From: an uncultured Victivallales bacterium | Lineage (GTDB): Bacteria; Verrucomicrobiota; Lentisphaeria; Victivallales; UBA1829 | Reading direction: 5' to 3' | DNA length: 64,000 bases | Assembly: GCA_944390735.1 (NCBI GenBank) | Contig: CALXRL010000044.1 | Coordinates: 1-64,000 of the forward strand | Part shown: positions 17,745 through 25,790 of the stretch, piece by piece | Layout of the letters: each line of letters begins with the position of its first letter | Numbering within the stretch: position 1 is the first letter of the stretch | Position numbers and translations under genes: made by a program | The notes under the pieces: model-generated | Told to the model about the DNA's origin: nothing | Databases searched by the model: none | The model's input: the letters and a program-made list of their open reading frames with translations, nothing else

Positions 17745-19021
17745 TGCCATGCCTCCGCCGCGGCTTCCATCAGATCCGTCGCCATGGGACGATGAGTGAA
17801 ATCCGCAAGTTCCGTCATCCGGAACCATCCGTTCCGCGCGGGGAGGAGATATCCAGCCTCCACCCACTTCGGAATGGCCCGTTCCAGAGACTCCCGGATC
17901 CTTCCCGAACGCTCCGGAGCCACCGCCGCGATCCGCCCGGGATTCAGCGACCGGCGGTTGTAAAGCTCTCCGGACAGCTCTCCGCTCACCGGAAAATCCG
18001 GAGGCAGCATTCCCACCGACGCCAGAGGTTTGCGGTCCTCCATGACCAGCCTCTCATACTCTCCGGCATCCGCACTCTGCAGAATCCGGCAGCCGCCAAG
18101 ACGGCCGACCGCCTTCATCCCGAACGGAAGACATACATTTTTATACGCCGAGATGCTGTTGTTCAAATTCCGTTCCCGGGTCTCGAACGCAAAGTGCATC
18201 GGCGAAAGCCGGATTGCTCCGCACTCCTCCATCCGCGCAAGCGCTTCCCGGAACATGGCAAAGGCCGCATCCAGCGAAGGAAGCGGAGGAAGCCGCCCGG
18301 CCGCAAGATGATTCTCCAATGGCAGGTGCTTCCGTGATTTCAGATGATAAAAGTCCACGCCGGACACCCTCGTTTCCTCCATCAGGATCCGCAGATCCTC
18401 CGTCCACTGCTCCGCCGTCTGTCCCGGAAGCCCGTACAGAAGATCCACCACAACCGAAGCCTCGTTCCGTGCGGAGACGCGGTTCAGAAGCGCCGGAATC
18501 TCCGTGCCGGACGTTCTCCGGCCGAGAAGACGCCGCGTCTCCGTCCGGAAAGTCTGCACCCCGATGGAGAAACGGTTCACACCGCTTTCCAGATACGCAT
18601 CCAGTTTGCCGGAGGAAAGGTCGTCGATCCGTCCCTCCACCGTGATCTCGCAGTCGTTCGTCAGGCGGTAGCGGGAACGCAGGGTTCTCATCACGGCGGA
18701 GAAATCCTCCGCGGCCAGCCCGGTCGGTGTCCCTCCTCCGAAGTAGACGGCATTCACCGGAAAGCGTCCGAGCAGATCCGCGGAACTCTCCAGTTCCCGG
18801 CAGAGCAGCCGCGCATAGTTGTGAAACGTCTCCTCATCCGCCGTGTCCAGAAAAAAAGGACAGAACAGACAGCGCGACCGGCAGAACGGGATGTGGATGT
18901 AAAGCGTTCTCCGCGACGGCGTATCCCGCGACGCCGCCTCTTCCAGGGCGGCAAAGGGATCGGAGAGCTCCTCCGAGGGATACCCCATCACGCCACGGCG
19001 GATCGGATCGTTTCCTTTCAT
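17741..19021 (-). CDS. Radical SAM protein of the HemN-like ChuW/HutW group
   Basis: The 426-residue product (start at ATG 19021, 8 bases after a GGGGAG ribosome binding site; an ATG at 19027 is too close to it) has a radical SAM cluster motif CRSRCLFC (Cys47, 51, 54), then YFGGGTPTG and DLLYGLPGQ. Cx3CLFC with DPF upstream resembles ChuW/HutW, radical SAM enzymes of anaerobic heme use, more than HemW or HemN. It sits between a pseudopilin and a BtuF-like gene under a cobalamin riboswitch. A role in opening or modifying an imported tetrapyrrole is inferred; a corrinoid rather than heme substrate would be new. Confidence 0.75.
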   Translation of the reverse strand: MKGNDPIRRGVMGYPSEELSDPFAALEEAASRDTPSRRTLYIHIPFCRSRCLFCPFFLDTADEETFHNYARLLCRELESSADLLGRFPVNAVYFGGGTPTGLAAEDFSAVMRTLRSRYRLTNDCEITVEGRIDDLSSGKLDAYLESGVNRFSIGVQTFRTETRRLLGRRTSGTEIPALLNRVSARNEASVVVDLLYGLPGQTAEQWTEDLRILMEETRVSGVDFYHLKSRKHLPLENHLAAGRLPPLPSLDAAFAMFREALARMEECGAIRLSPMHFAFETRERNLNNSISAYKNVCLPFGMKAVGRLGGCRILQSADAGEYERLVMEDRKPLASVGMLPPDFPVSGELSGELYNRRSLNPGRIAAVAPERSGRIRESLERAIPKWVEAGYLLPARNGWFRMTELADFTHRPMATDLMEAAAEAWQ

Positions 19022-19034
19022 GGCCATCGCTCCC

Positions 19035-19880
19035 CTACCGCATCGGATTGTAAAGATCGGTGGACGGCTTCGCCGGATCCGGCGCAACGCCCCCTCCGAC
19101 AAAGCCGACATGATACATCACCGCGGATTCATCCGGATTGGAATCCCGCATTCGCTCCGCGGAGGCGTGACCGTCAACCCACGCCACGCCCGCCGTGCGG
19201 AAATGACGGAAATAGGTCGTCCCCGAATCCTTGTATTTCCAGGAACTGCCGCCGACCTCCTGCGGCTGAATCTTGCAGTAGAGATACGGCGAAATTTTCG
19301 CGGGTTTGTAAAGAGTCGATCCCATTTTCGAGCGGGCGCAGTCGGAAAAGGCAACCGTATCGGAGGTCCGCTTCATCTGCGACCGCTTGAAAAAGTGGCG
19401 TGTCTTGTCTTTGCTGTCGGGATAGCCGCCAAGCCAGATGGCGTTGTAGCCGTACCCCGTCGCTTCCGACACGCTCGTGAATTCGGAGAGCTTCTCCGAC
19501 GGGCAGAAAATCACCTTCGGAGCGCATCCCAGATACGATCCCAGCATCGCATTTTTCGTCAGATCATACGTCTTGTCGGAATTCTTGTAGCCGATCCAGT
19601 AGTCGGCATTCACATCCGAGGTCCCGTTCGGAGCGTTGCTGTACATGACAAAATATTCATCATAATCATTGGCATACATCTGGTTCGCTGTCCCGATCTG
19701 CTTCAGGTTCCCGATGCAGTTGATTCCCAGCGTCTTGTTCCTGGCGCTGTTCAGCGCCGGAAGCAGCATTCCGGCCAGAATCGCCAGAATGGCGGCGACC
19801 ACCAGAAGTTCTATCAGTGTGAAATTTTCACGACGGATTCCCCTCGACGGGGACGGCGGATAAGACCCATGATGCAGCAT
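19035..19880 (-). CDS. Prepilin-type N-methylation domain / H-X9-DG protein
   Basis: The start is the ATG at 19880, 6 bases after AAGGAG; longer frames run into the riboswitch. The 281-residue product has the type IV prepilin-like leader: short charged segment, then FTLIELL from residue 20 with Glu24 at mature position +5, and a 20-residue hydrophobic helix. Near the C-terminus is HFRTAGVAWVDG, an exact H-X9-DG pattern. Such pseudopilins are abundant in Lentisphaerota and Planctomycetota, mostly without known role. As first gene behind the cobalamin riboswitch, a part in corrinoid capture at the surface is a plausible inference. Confidence 0.88.
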   Translation of the reverse strand: MLHHGSYPPSPSRGIRRENFTLIELLVVAAILAILAGMLLPALNSARNKTLGINCIGNLKQIGTANQMYANDYDEYFVMYSNAPNGTSDVNADYWIGYKNSDKTYDLTKNAMLGSYLGCAPKVIFCPSEKLSEFTSVSEATGYGYNAIWLGGYPDSKDKTRHFFKRSQMKRTSDTVAFSDCARSKMGSTLYKPAKISPYLYCKIQPQEVGGSSWKYKDSGTTYFRHFRTAGVAWVDGHASAERMRDSNPDESAVMYHVGFVGGGVAPDPAKPSTDLYNPMR

Positions 19881-19924
19881 GACCAGCTCCTTTTGTGTTA
19901 CGCGCACCAAACCGGGGAAGCGCT

Positions 19925-20035
19925 GATTGCCCGGCGTTCTAACGACCATGAAAGGATCTGGCTTGCCGTTTCCGGCTTCACAGTTGCGCGACAGCTTCCG
20001 ACTTTCACGGAATTCACTTGTCATGGTCTGCGGAA
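19925..20035 (-). promoter_or_regulatory. Cobalamin riboswitch
   Basis: On the minus strand the leader contains the conserved core GTGAAAGTC, then GCTGTCGCGCAACTGTGA (complement of 19978-19995), a short GCCG-GAAA-CGGC hairpin, and the B12-box-like AAGCCAGATCC (complement of 19955-19965). A perfect 8-bp stem closes the unit: GACCATGA (20028-20021) with TCATGGTC (19951-19944). The element lies between a promoter and the pseudopilin ATG, 155 nt of leader in all. Cobalamin riboswitches lower expression when corrinoid is plentiful. The expression platform (19881-19940) contains CCGGG/CCCGG and the ribosome binding site AAGGAG but was not resolved. Confidence 0.88.
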
Positions 20036-20041
20036 AGCAAT

Positions 20042-20069
20042 ACTATATCGCAGAAAAGGGAAAAGTCAA
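20042..20069 (-). promoter_or_regulatory. Promoter of the cobalamin operon
   Basis: On the minus strand there is TTGACT (20064-20069), a 16-bp spacer and TATAGT (20042-20047). Transcription would start near 20035, just before the riboswitch. The -35 box overlaps the stop codon of the upstream permease gene, so the operon has its own promoter although it follows closely on other minus-strand genes. Confidence 0.75.
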
Positions 20070-21565
20070 TCCTTTTTTCCCTCCGGAGCGGAAAAAGCGG
20101 GCGCTCCCTCTCCGGGCGGATCCGCGGTCATGCCGCACCGCAGATCATACAGTTTCGGAATCAGATATTTGATGACGGCCGCCGCCGGCACCGCAAGAAT
20201 CATACCGGCAATTCCGGCGACAAGACCGCCGATCAGAACCACAAGAATCGTCTCCAGCGTGCTCAGTCCGATCGCCCCCCCGACAAACGAGGGATAGAGG
20301 ATCAGCTGTTCCAGAATGCCGTTAATCAGACAATAGGCCGCAATCACCCCGATCAGTGTCACCACCAGGTGCGATTCGCAGAACCCGATGCACACGCCCG
20401 CTGTCAGGGCAAAACTGGCGATCGGCCCCAGGAACGGCAGAAGAATCGTCAGTCCCGCAAGCACCGCCAGCGGAATCGCATACGGAACCGAAAACAGGGA
20501 GAACAAAATCAGGTAGAGAACACTTTCGATCAGAATAATGGAGATGTATCCCCGCACCCAGCGCTGGAACATTGTGCCGATGGTGTTGATGATTCCGGCG
20601 GCTTCGGTCCGCGTCTTTTCCGTGGTTGCCGGCAGCCATGCCGTGCTGAACAGCGCATGAACGCACCACTCCCCGACATTCGCCTTCCCCTCCGCATCGC
20701 GGAACAGCGCCATCTTCTGAAGAAAGAACAGAAGGAAAAACACAAACAGAAGAATGTCAAACGCAAACGTGCCCAGATGGGACGCCAGCGAAAACAGCGT
20801 CCCGAGAATTCCCTTTCCCCGCGAAAAAGCAAACATCGCCACCTCCGAGCGGTTCGCCTGAATGTACTCCCGGATCAGGGGTCTCAGTTTCTCAAAAAGG
20901 GTCTGAAGAGTCATCTCCGCGGAAACGGAACGCTCCGGCAGATCCGTCGACGCACCGTCTTCCGAAAGACTCGCCGACACGGCCGTCCCATCATCCGCCG
21001 GGGTTTCCGCGCCGCGTTCCGTCTCTCCGTTTCTCCCTTGCCCCGCACGGTCACGAGCGGACCCCTTTTCCCGACTGATCCAGGCTGCGACCTTCGACTC
21101 CGCCTGCTTCAGAACCGGACTCTCCGCCGCCCAGGAGTTGATGGCTCTTCCCGTGTCCAGAGCCATCGGAATGAGAATGGAAGCAGTCAGAAGCAGAAAC
21201 AGCACCACCGCCCCGATGCAGGTCAGAAACGCGGCAAGCGAGGCGTTCAGAACCAGACGCTCCCGTCTTGCCTGCATCTGCTCGCCAGACGACCGCGGGT
21301 CCTTTTTCCGCATAAGACGGTCCCGCAGACGCGCAAAAGGCGAGAAGAGCAGAATCGCCAGAGACGCGCATCTTCGCGCCATCCGGGAACCGAAGACCCG
21401 GTTCTCAAAAAATTTCTCCAGAGGCAGCAGAAAATAGGCGGCAATTATGCCGAAAACCAGCGATTTCAGGAACGTTGCCGCAAGCACGAACAGAAGGATC
21501 ACCACCAGAGCCACGGCAATCCCCGCGCCCGACTCCATGACCTTTTTCCGAATTCCGGAATCCAT
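20066..21565 (-). CDS. AI-2E family transporter (PerM/TqsA-like membrane protein)
   Basis: The 499-residue protein has the AI-2E transporter (formerly UPF0118) pattern: paired N-terminal helices followed by a long soluble loop and a helix bundle with GYISIILIESVLYL, PLAVLAGLTILLPFLGP and VGLSTLE-like stretches. Family members export various small molecules or act as Na/H antiporters; the substrate here is unknown. The soluble part carries a charged, low-complexity insert at roughly 165-220 and makes the protein longer than usual (about 350-400). GAGGAG lies at good distance from the ATG. It is third of three co-directional genes, 55 bases after the pyrophosphatase. Confidence 0.85.
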   Translation of the reverse strand: MDSGIRKKVMESGAGIAVALVVILLFVLAATFLKSLVFGIIAAYFLLPLEKFFENRVFGSRMARRCASLAILLFSPFARLRDRLMRKKDPRSSGEQMQARRERLVLNASLAAFLTCIGAVVLFLLLTASILIPMALDTGRAINSWAAESPVLKQAESKVAAWISREKGSARDRAGQGRNGETERGAETPADDGTAVSASLSEDGASTDLPERSVSAEMTLQTLFEKLRPLIREYIQANRSEVAMFAFSRGKGILGTLFSLASHLGTFAFDILLFVFFLLFFLQKMALFRDAEGKANVGEWCVHALFSTAWLPATTEKTRTEAAGIINTIGTMFQRWVRGYISIILIESVLYLILFSLFSVPYAIPLAVLAGLTILLPFLGPIASFALTAGVCIGFCESHLVVTLIGVIAAYCLINGILEQLILYPSFVGGAIGLSTLETILVVLIGGLVAGIAGMILAVPAAAVIKYLIPKLYDLRCGMTADPPGEGAPAFSAPEGKKD

Positions 21566-21620
21566 CGATTTCTCCTCTTCTTCGTTTGATGTTCAAAATG
21601 CGTCCGGAATCCGGCGGCGG

Positions 21621-23324
21621 TCAGAGTTTCGGAACCGCGCCCGTCACGGCGAGAATCTGCGGCAGAAGCTGTTTCTTGCGGCTGAGCACGCCGGGCAGCA
21701 TAAAGAGTCCGTCCGCCCGCTTCCGGTACGGGAGGTTCCGGATAATCGCGGGAGAGCCCGCCATCAGAAGTTCGGAATTGCCGCGCACCGGATCGGTCAC
21801 CATAAGACCGATGAAATCGAGTTTCTCCTCCGCCATGATCCGCTCCATCTCCTTGCGGAGCTCGGCCTGGCGCCGGTGCAGGAGCTCGAGATTGTTCTCC
21901 TCCACCTGCGAAAGAGCGAAGCGATAGGCATTTTCCATGTACGTCTTGCGGTCGGCGTCGATGACCTCCGGCGAAGACTTGACCGCCAGCGGCGAGTCGA
22001 TGCGCATGAGGCCCTTCATCAGATCCCCGGCGGATGTTCCGGAAATCTTTTCCAGCCATGCGGCGGTATCCCGGTCCAGCAGAGTCGTGGTCGGCGACTG
22101 GAAGAGCAGCGTGTCCGTCACGATGCCGCTCAGGAGGACCGCCGCGATTTCACGGGTCGGCCGCAGTCCCGCGGAACGGTACATGCCCGCGACCAAAGTA
22201 CAGGTGCTGCCGACGACATCGGCCGTGAATTTGATCGGTTCCGCCGTCGGCTTCATCCCGATCCGGTGGTGATCCACGACCTCGATGACGGGAACCTCCT
22301 CCAGCCCCGGAATGCCCTGCGTGATCTCATTGTGATCCACCAGGATCATCGCAAACGGAGCGGGAGCGGAGAGCGAAGCCTTGGAAACGATCCCCTCCAG
22401 CCGTCCGTCATGATCGCACACGGGAAACACATCCTCCGGCGACGAAAGAATTCTCGGGCGGATCTCCCGCACCATATCATCCCTGGCCAGCACCGCCGCG
22501 GTCCGGTTCAGCGACGCGTTCGCCGCGGGAGAGCTGAACTTCAAGCGGCGGATCACCGTTGCGGAATCGCACGCGGTTCTCAGAATCGTCACATTCCGGA
22601 ACTTCGCCAGCTCGACCACCGAGGACTCCACCGGACAGTTCCCCGTGATAATCAAAAGACGAATCGGCCTCTGAAGCACCCGGAGATGGATCTCCGGACG
22701 GTCCCCCACAATAATCAGCGGCTCGCTGGCGTGGGCGGAATTCAGATGCCGGTCGAAGAACTCCGGACTCATCGCGGCCACAAAAGCATCGAAATGACGG
22801 AGTTTTTCATCGGGCGTTCCCGCAAGACTCTCCGCCTGAAGCACCTTCTGAATCATGGACACGGAGGAGTAGACGGTTCTCCCCGTGAGACTTTTTTCCG
22901 CATCGGCGTTCTCCCCGATGTTCAACAGGTCGGAAAGCAGGGAAAAGGGACTGAGAATTCCCAGATATTTCCGCTGCGAATCCACCACGGGAAGCGCGGG
23001 GGCGTTGGCCTCCTTCAGCATTTTCACGGCCTCGAAAAGGGAGAGGTCGGAAGGGATCGCGCGGCAGTTCTCCTCCATGATGTTGCCGACGCGCACATAC
23101 ACGTCGTTCCGGCACTGCGGAGCCTGCAGCTTGAACTGGCGGAACACCCACGCGGCACGCTCCGGCATAAGACCGGGACAGATCGGCGTGACGTTCGCGT
23201 GCCCGAGCGCATGTTTGAGCGCCGCAAGCGCATAGGCAGCCATCACGCTGTCGACATCCGGATTCCGGTGCCCGGAAATGAGCACCGGACGGGACTCTGT
23301 CTGAGTCCGGGTTCGCAATTCCAT
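21621..23324 (-). CDS. Family II (Mn-dependent) inorganic pyrophosphatase with CBS and DRTGG domains
   Basis: It hydrolyses pyrophosphate. The 567-residue protein opens with the DHH metal motif GHRNPDVDS (His19, Asp23, Asp25). A regulatory insert follows: a CBS domain from about 75, a DRTGG domain, and a second CBS stretch (EDVFPVCDHDGRLEGIVSK). Then the DHH domain resumes with LVDHNE and VVDHHRIG, and a DHHA2 domain ends with SRKKQLLPQI. In clostridial relatives CBS-PPases are inhibited by AMP or ADP and activated by diadenosine polyphosphates; similar control is expected but inferred. It begins 9 bases after the aldolase-like gene stops. Confidence 0.92.
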   Translation of the reverse strand: MELRTRTQTESRPVLISGHRNPDVDSVMAAYALAALKHALGHANVTPICPGLMPERAAWVFRQFKLQAPQCRNDVYVRVGNIMEENCRAIPSDLSLFEAVKMLKEANAPALPVVDSQRKYLGILSPFSLLSDLLNIGENADAEKSLTGRTVYSSVSMIQKVLQAESLAGTPDEKLRHFDAFVAAMSPEFFDRHLNSAHASEPLIIVGDRPEIHLRVLQRPIRLLIITGNCPVESSVVELAKFRNVTILRTACDSATVIRRLKFSSPAANASLNRTAAVLARDDMVREIRPRILSSPEDVFPVCDHDGRLEGIVSKASLSAPAPFAMILVDHNEITQGIPGLEEVPVIEVVDHHRIGMKPTAEPIKFTADVVGSTCTLVAGMYRSAGLRPTREIAAVLLSGIVTDTLLFQSPTTTLLDRDTAAWLEKISGTSAGDLMKGLMRIDSPLAVKSSPEVIDADRKTYMENAYRFALSQVEENNLELLHRRQAELRKEMERIMAEEKLDFIGLMVTDPVRGNSELLMAGSPAIIRNLPYRKRADGLFMLPGVLSRKKQLLPQILAVTGAVPKL

Positions 23325-23333
23325 GACGACGGA

Positions 23334-24608
23334 TCAGCCTTTCGGAAGCTGGAAGGCTTCGACGATGTCGTCCACCTGCTTCTGATTGATCGGCTTAAGC
23401 GTACCGATCCGTCCGGCAAGAAGGATGCACTTCGCCGTGAATTCGGAGACCTCGAGCCGGTCGAACGCTTCGATCAGCGTTTTCCCGCAGGAGATGACGC
23501 CGCAGTTTTCCACCATGAGCACCGGGGTCGCCGGCGTGATGCGGTCCACGACTTTCAGCGGCTCATTGAAGTATTCCGCGGAGGAAATCAGCGGAATGTC
23601 GCGAAGCTGAATATAGCTTTCGGGAATGGTCCGGCTGTCCATCCGGGTTCCGGTGGAGGCGAAGGCCATCGCGTTGGGCGGACGAGTCATGATAATGGCG
23701 TTGACCCAGCCGCAGCGGCGATAGATCTCGCGGCAGAGGGAGGAACCGGAGGAGGGAATCTTTCCGGCTTCCCGCTTGCCGTTGACGATGCGCACCATGT
23801 CGGCGGCATTCATGTCCATCGGATCGAAACGGGTCGGAGTGACGATGAAGTCGTCCTCCGCGAGTCTGGCGGAAAGGAAGGCATTTCCGGTGAAAAGCAG
23901 TTTCTGGCGATAGGCCCGTGCGCGGAAATTGATGATGGAGTCGCGCATTTCGCACTCGTACGGCGAAGCGCTGACGGGCACAAATTCCGGCCAGACGGTC
24001 CGCTTGGGTTCCCCCTGCGGATGACGCAGTTCTCCGAGTCCGCTGGCATGGATCTGGATCCGGGCGATGTAGTCGAGGGATTCAAAGCGGGTGAAGGCCT
24101 CGGAGATGGTGGCGCCGCACATGACAGCTCCGTGATTTTCCATCATGACGCAGTCGGCGCCCTTCTCGAATTCAGCGGCGATGATTTCCCCCAGGGATCT
24201 GCTTCCGGGGATATCATAGCGCGAGAAGGCGACTTTTCCGCAGGCTTCCCGGCAGCCGGGAACCAGCGAGGGATCCGGACATCTGCCGACCAGACTGAAC
24301 GCCACCAATGCCGGCGAATGCGCATGAAGAACCGCACGGACATCCTTGCGCAGAGAGTAAACGGCGGTATGGAACGGCAGCTCGCAGCTTGGACGATGCT
24401 TGCCGATGATTTCGCCTTCGGCAGTGACCATGACAATGTCATCGGGTTTGAGGGATCCCTTGTCGATTCCGCTGGGAGTGATCCAGATGTTTCCGTCATC
24501 GTCCTTGATGGAGAGGTTTCCGCCGGAAGTGGTCGTCATTCCGTAATCGTAGAGACGCTGGAGGGTGGCCACGAGAATATTGCGCGGATGCGTGTAATTG
24601 CAGCTCAT
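23334..24608 (-). CDS. Tandem class II aldolase/adducin-domain protein, second half degenerate
   Basis: The start at ATG 24608 follows GGAG with good spacing. The 424-residue protein is two class II aldolase domains in a row. The first (about 8-215) has a full active site: SGGNLS, ITPSG, Glu76, His95 and His97 in LHAHSPALVAF, and His159 in MENHGAVMCG. The second (about 225-420) keeps the fold pattern but has Met307 and Arg309 in place of the HxH pair and Cys369 in place of the third His, so it should not bind the catalytic metal. Substrate is unknown; sugar-phosphate aldolase or decarboxylase activity is typical of the family. Confidence 0.88.
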   Translation of the reverse strand: MSCNYTHPRNILVATLQRLYDYGMTTTSGGNLSIKDDDGNIWITPSGIDKGSLKPDDIVMVTAEGEIIGKHRPSCELPFHTAVYSLRKDVRAVLHAHSPALVAFSLVGRCPDPSLVPGCREACGKVAFSRYDIPGSRSLGEIIAAEFEKGADCVMMENHGAVMCGATISEAFTRFESLDYIARIQIHASGLGELRHPQGEPKRTVWPEFVPVSASPYECEMRDSIINFRARAYRQKLLFTGNAFLSARLAEDDFIVTPTRFDPMDMNAADMVRIVNGKREAGKIPSSGSSLCREIYRRCGWVNAIIMTRPPNAMAFASTGTRMDSRTIPESYIQLRDIPLISSAEYFNEPLKVVDRITPATPVLMVENCGVISCGKTLIEAFDRLEVSEFTAKCILLAGRIGTLKPINQKQVDDIVEAFQLPKG

Positions 24609-24648
24609 TTGAAAACTCCTTTTCTTTTTGATTTGAGTTGACGGAAAG

Positions 24649-24677
24649 AATATACAGTATTCTGTGAAATTATGCAA
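24649..24677 (-). promoter_or_regulatory. Promoter of the aldolase/pyrophosphatase/permease genes
   Basis: On the minus strand there is TTGCAT (24672-24677), a 17-bp spacer and TATATT (24649-24654), followed by about 40 nt of leader to the ATG at 24608. Confidence 0.55.
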
Positions 24678-25045
24678 GCACTCCGGGGAAACAAAGATGG
24701 GGAAATTCCCCGGTTCCGCGAGGAGCGGCGTCCCGGACGATCCGTTTCCGGGACGATCCGGATGGAATCAGCGGCAAACGGAGTTCCGTCATCGGCCGGA
24801 AAACGGCGGAAAAAACATCATGACCGGATGCCGATCTCCATGAGAAAATCGTTCCGGGAGCAACGGTTCTTCGCCTGCAACCGGCGCCATTCCGTCCCGG
24901 AAAGACGCCCGTGATTCCGGCTGTGAAAAATACACGTTGAGAAATTCGCCGTTCCAATTCGGAAACAAACCGTTCCTTTGTGTGAAAAATACAATTTTTT
25001 TTCGCCTTGAATCGCTGTGAAAAGAGTTTTTGCGCGAGTCTGCAT
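24678..25045. repeat. Divergent intergenic region with repeated TGTGAAAA elements
   Basis: No gene is supported in this stretch. TGTGAAAAATACA occurs exactly twice (24922-24934 and 24981-24993), TGTGAAAAG follows at 25016-25024, and a fourth related site lies over the hyd promoter start (25078 onward). All are in the same orientation upstream of the hydrogenase operon, so they could be binding sites for a regulator. The rest is GC-rich sequence without visible hairpin terminators. Confidence 0.5.
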
Positions 25046-25074
25046 TTGACTTTTGTGATCCGAACGGATATATT
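25046..25074 (+). promoter_or_regulatory. Promoter of the hydCBA operon
   Basis: TTGACT (25046-25051), a 17-bp spacer and TATATT (25069-25074) give a near-consensus promoter. Transcription would start near 25081, leaving a leader of about 175 nt before hydC. Confidence 0.75.
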
Positions 25075-25076
25075 AG

Positions 25077-25094
25077 TTGTGAAATGAATCACGG
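25077..25094. promoter_or_regulatory. Rex-like operator over the hyd transcription start
   Basis: TTGTGAA-ATGA-ATCACGG resembles the Rex box pattern TTGTGAA-N4-TTCACAA in 11 of its 14 fixed positions. It lies immediately after the -10 box, where a repressor would block initiation. Rex senses the NADH/NAD ratio and controls fermentation and hydrogenase genes in several anaerobes; its action here is inference. Confidence 0.4.
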
Positions 25095-25256
25095 AAGTAC
25101 AGAAAATCATTTTCACAAAAGCTAATTTCCAGAAACAACGGTGAAATCGGCGGAAGGGAAATCGTTTTCTGTGCTTTTTCCTGTGCGGAAAAGATGCGAA
25201 TCTTCGACGCGGAAAATCGACAGGACGGAACATTTACCCTAACAGGAGGAATAAGA

Positions 25257-25790
25257 ATGGATGCATCTGTAAGAGAGCGCGAGGCGGAAAAAGCAGTTTC
25301 GCGCATGGAGGAGGCCGAAGCCGTTCTCCGCGAGTACAACTACGACAAAGCAAAGCTCGTGCCGATTCTCCAGGCGGTACAGGCCCGGTACAACTGGCTC
25401 TCCAAAGAGCTTCTCAGCTATATTGCCTGCGCTCTGGGGCTTCCCCCCGCAAGAGTTTACGGAGTGGCAACCTTCTATGCCCATTTCTCCCTCAAGCCGA
25501 AAGGAAAAAACATCATCCGCCTCTGCGACGGCACCGCCTGTCATGTGAAGGGCTCCACCACGATTTTGGACGCCCTCTACGAAAAACTCAACATCAAGCC
25601 CGACCGCGACAGCACCGACGATATGATGTTCACGGTTGAAACCGTCAGCTGCCTCGGCGCCTGCGGACTGGCGCCCGTCATGCTCGTCAACGACGATGTT
25701 CACGGACAGGTCAAACCCTCCGATATTCCGAAAATCATCGACGATCTCCTCGCCAAACAGGGATCGCAAACTGCAAATGAGGTGGCATAA
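25257..25790 (+). CDS. hydC: [FeFe]-hydrogenase subunit HydC (NuoE-like, [2Fe-2S])
   Basis: This is the small subunit of a trimeric NAD(H)-linked hydrogenase. The start at ATG 25257 has AGGAGG at ideal distance; the frame upstream is not used. The 177-residue protein matches NuoE: helical N-terminus with LQAVQARYNWLS and GVATFYAHFSLKPKG, then a thioredoxin-like fold binding one [2Fe-2S] cluster through Cys90, Cys95, Cys132 and Cys136 (LCDGTACH and SCLGACG). Its stop TAA overlaps the hydB ATG. Confidence 0.94.
   Translation: MDASVREREAEKAVSRMEEAEAVLREYNYDKAKLVPILQAVQARYNWLSKELLSYIACALGLPPARVYGVATFYAHFSLKPKGKNIIRLCDGTACHVKGSTTILDALYEKLNIKPDRDSTDDMMFTVETVSCLGACGLAPVMLVNDDVHGQVKPSDIPKIIDDLLAKQGSQTANEVA

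Noticed and set aside
17741..19021. Assignment as coproporphyrinogen III dehydrogenase HemN
   Set aside because: The cluster motif Cx3CLFC and N-terminal pattern fit ChuW/HutW better, and no heme synthesis gene is nearby.
21447..24641. A 1064-codon open frame on the plus strand across the pyrophosphatase and aldolase-like genes
   Set aside because: Antisense shadow; both minus-strand genes have complete family motifs and ribosome binding sites.
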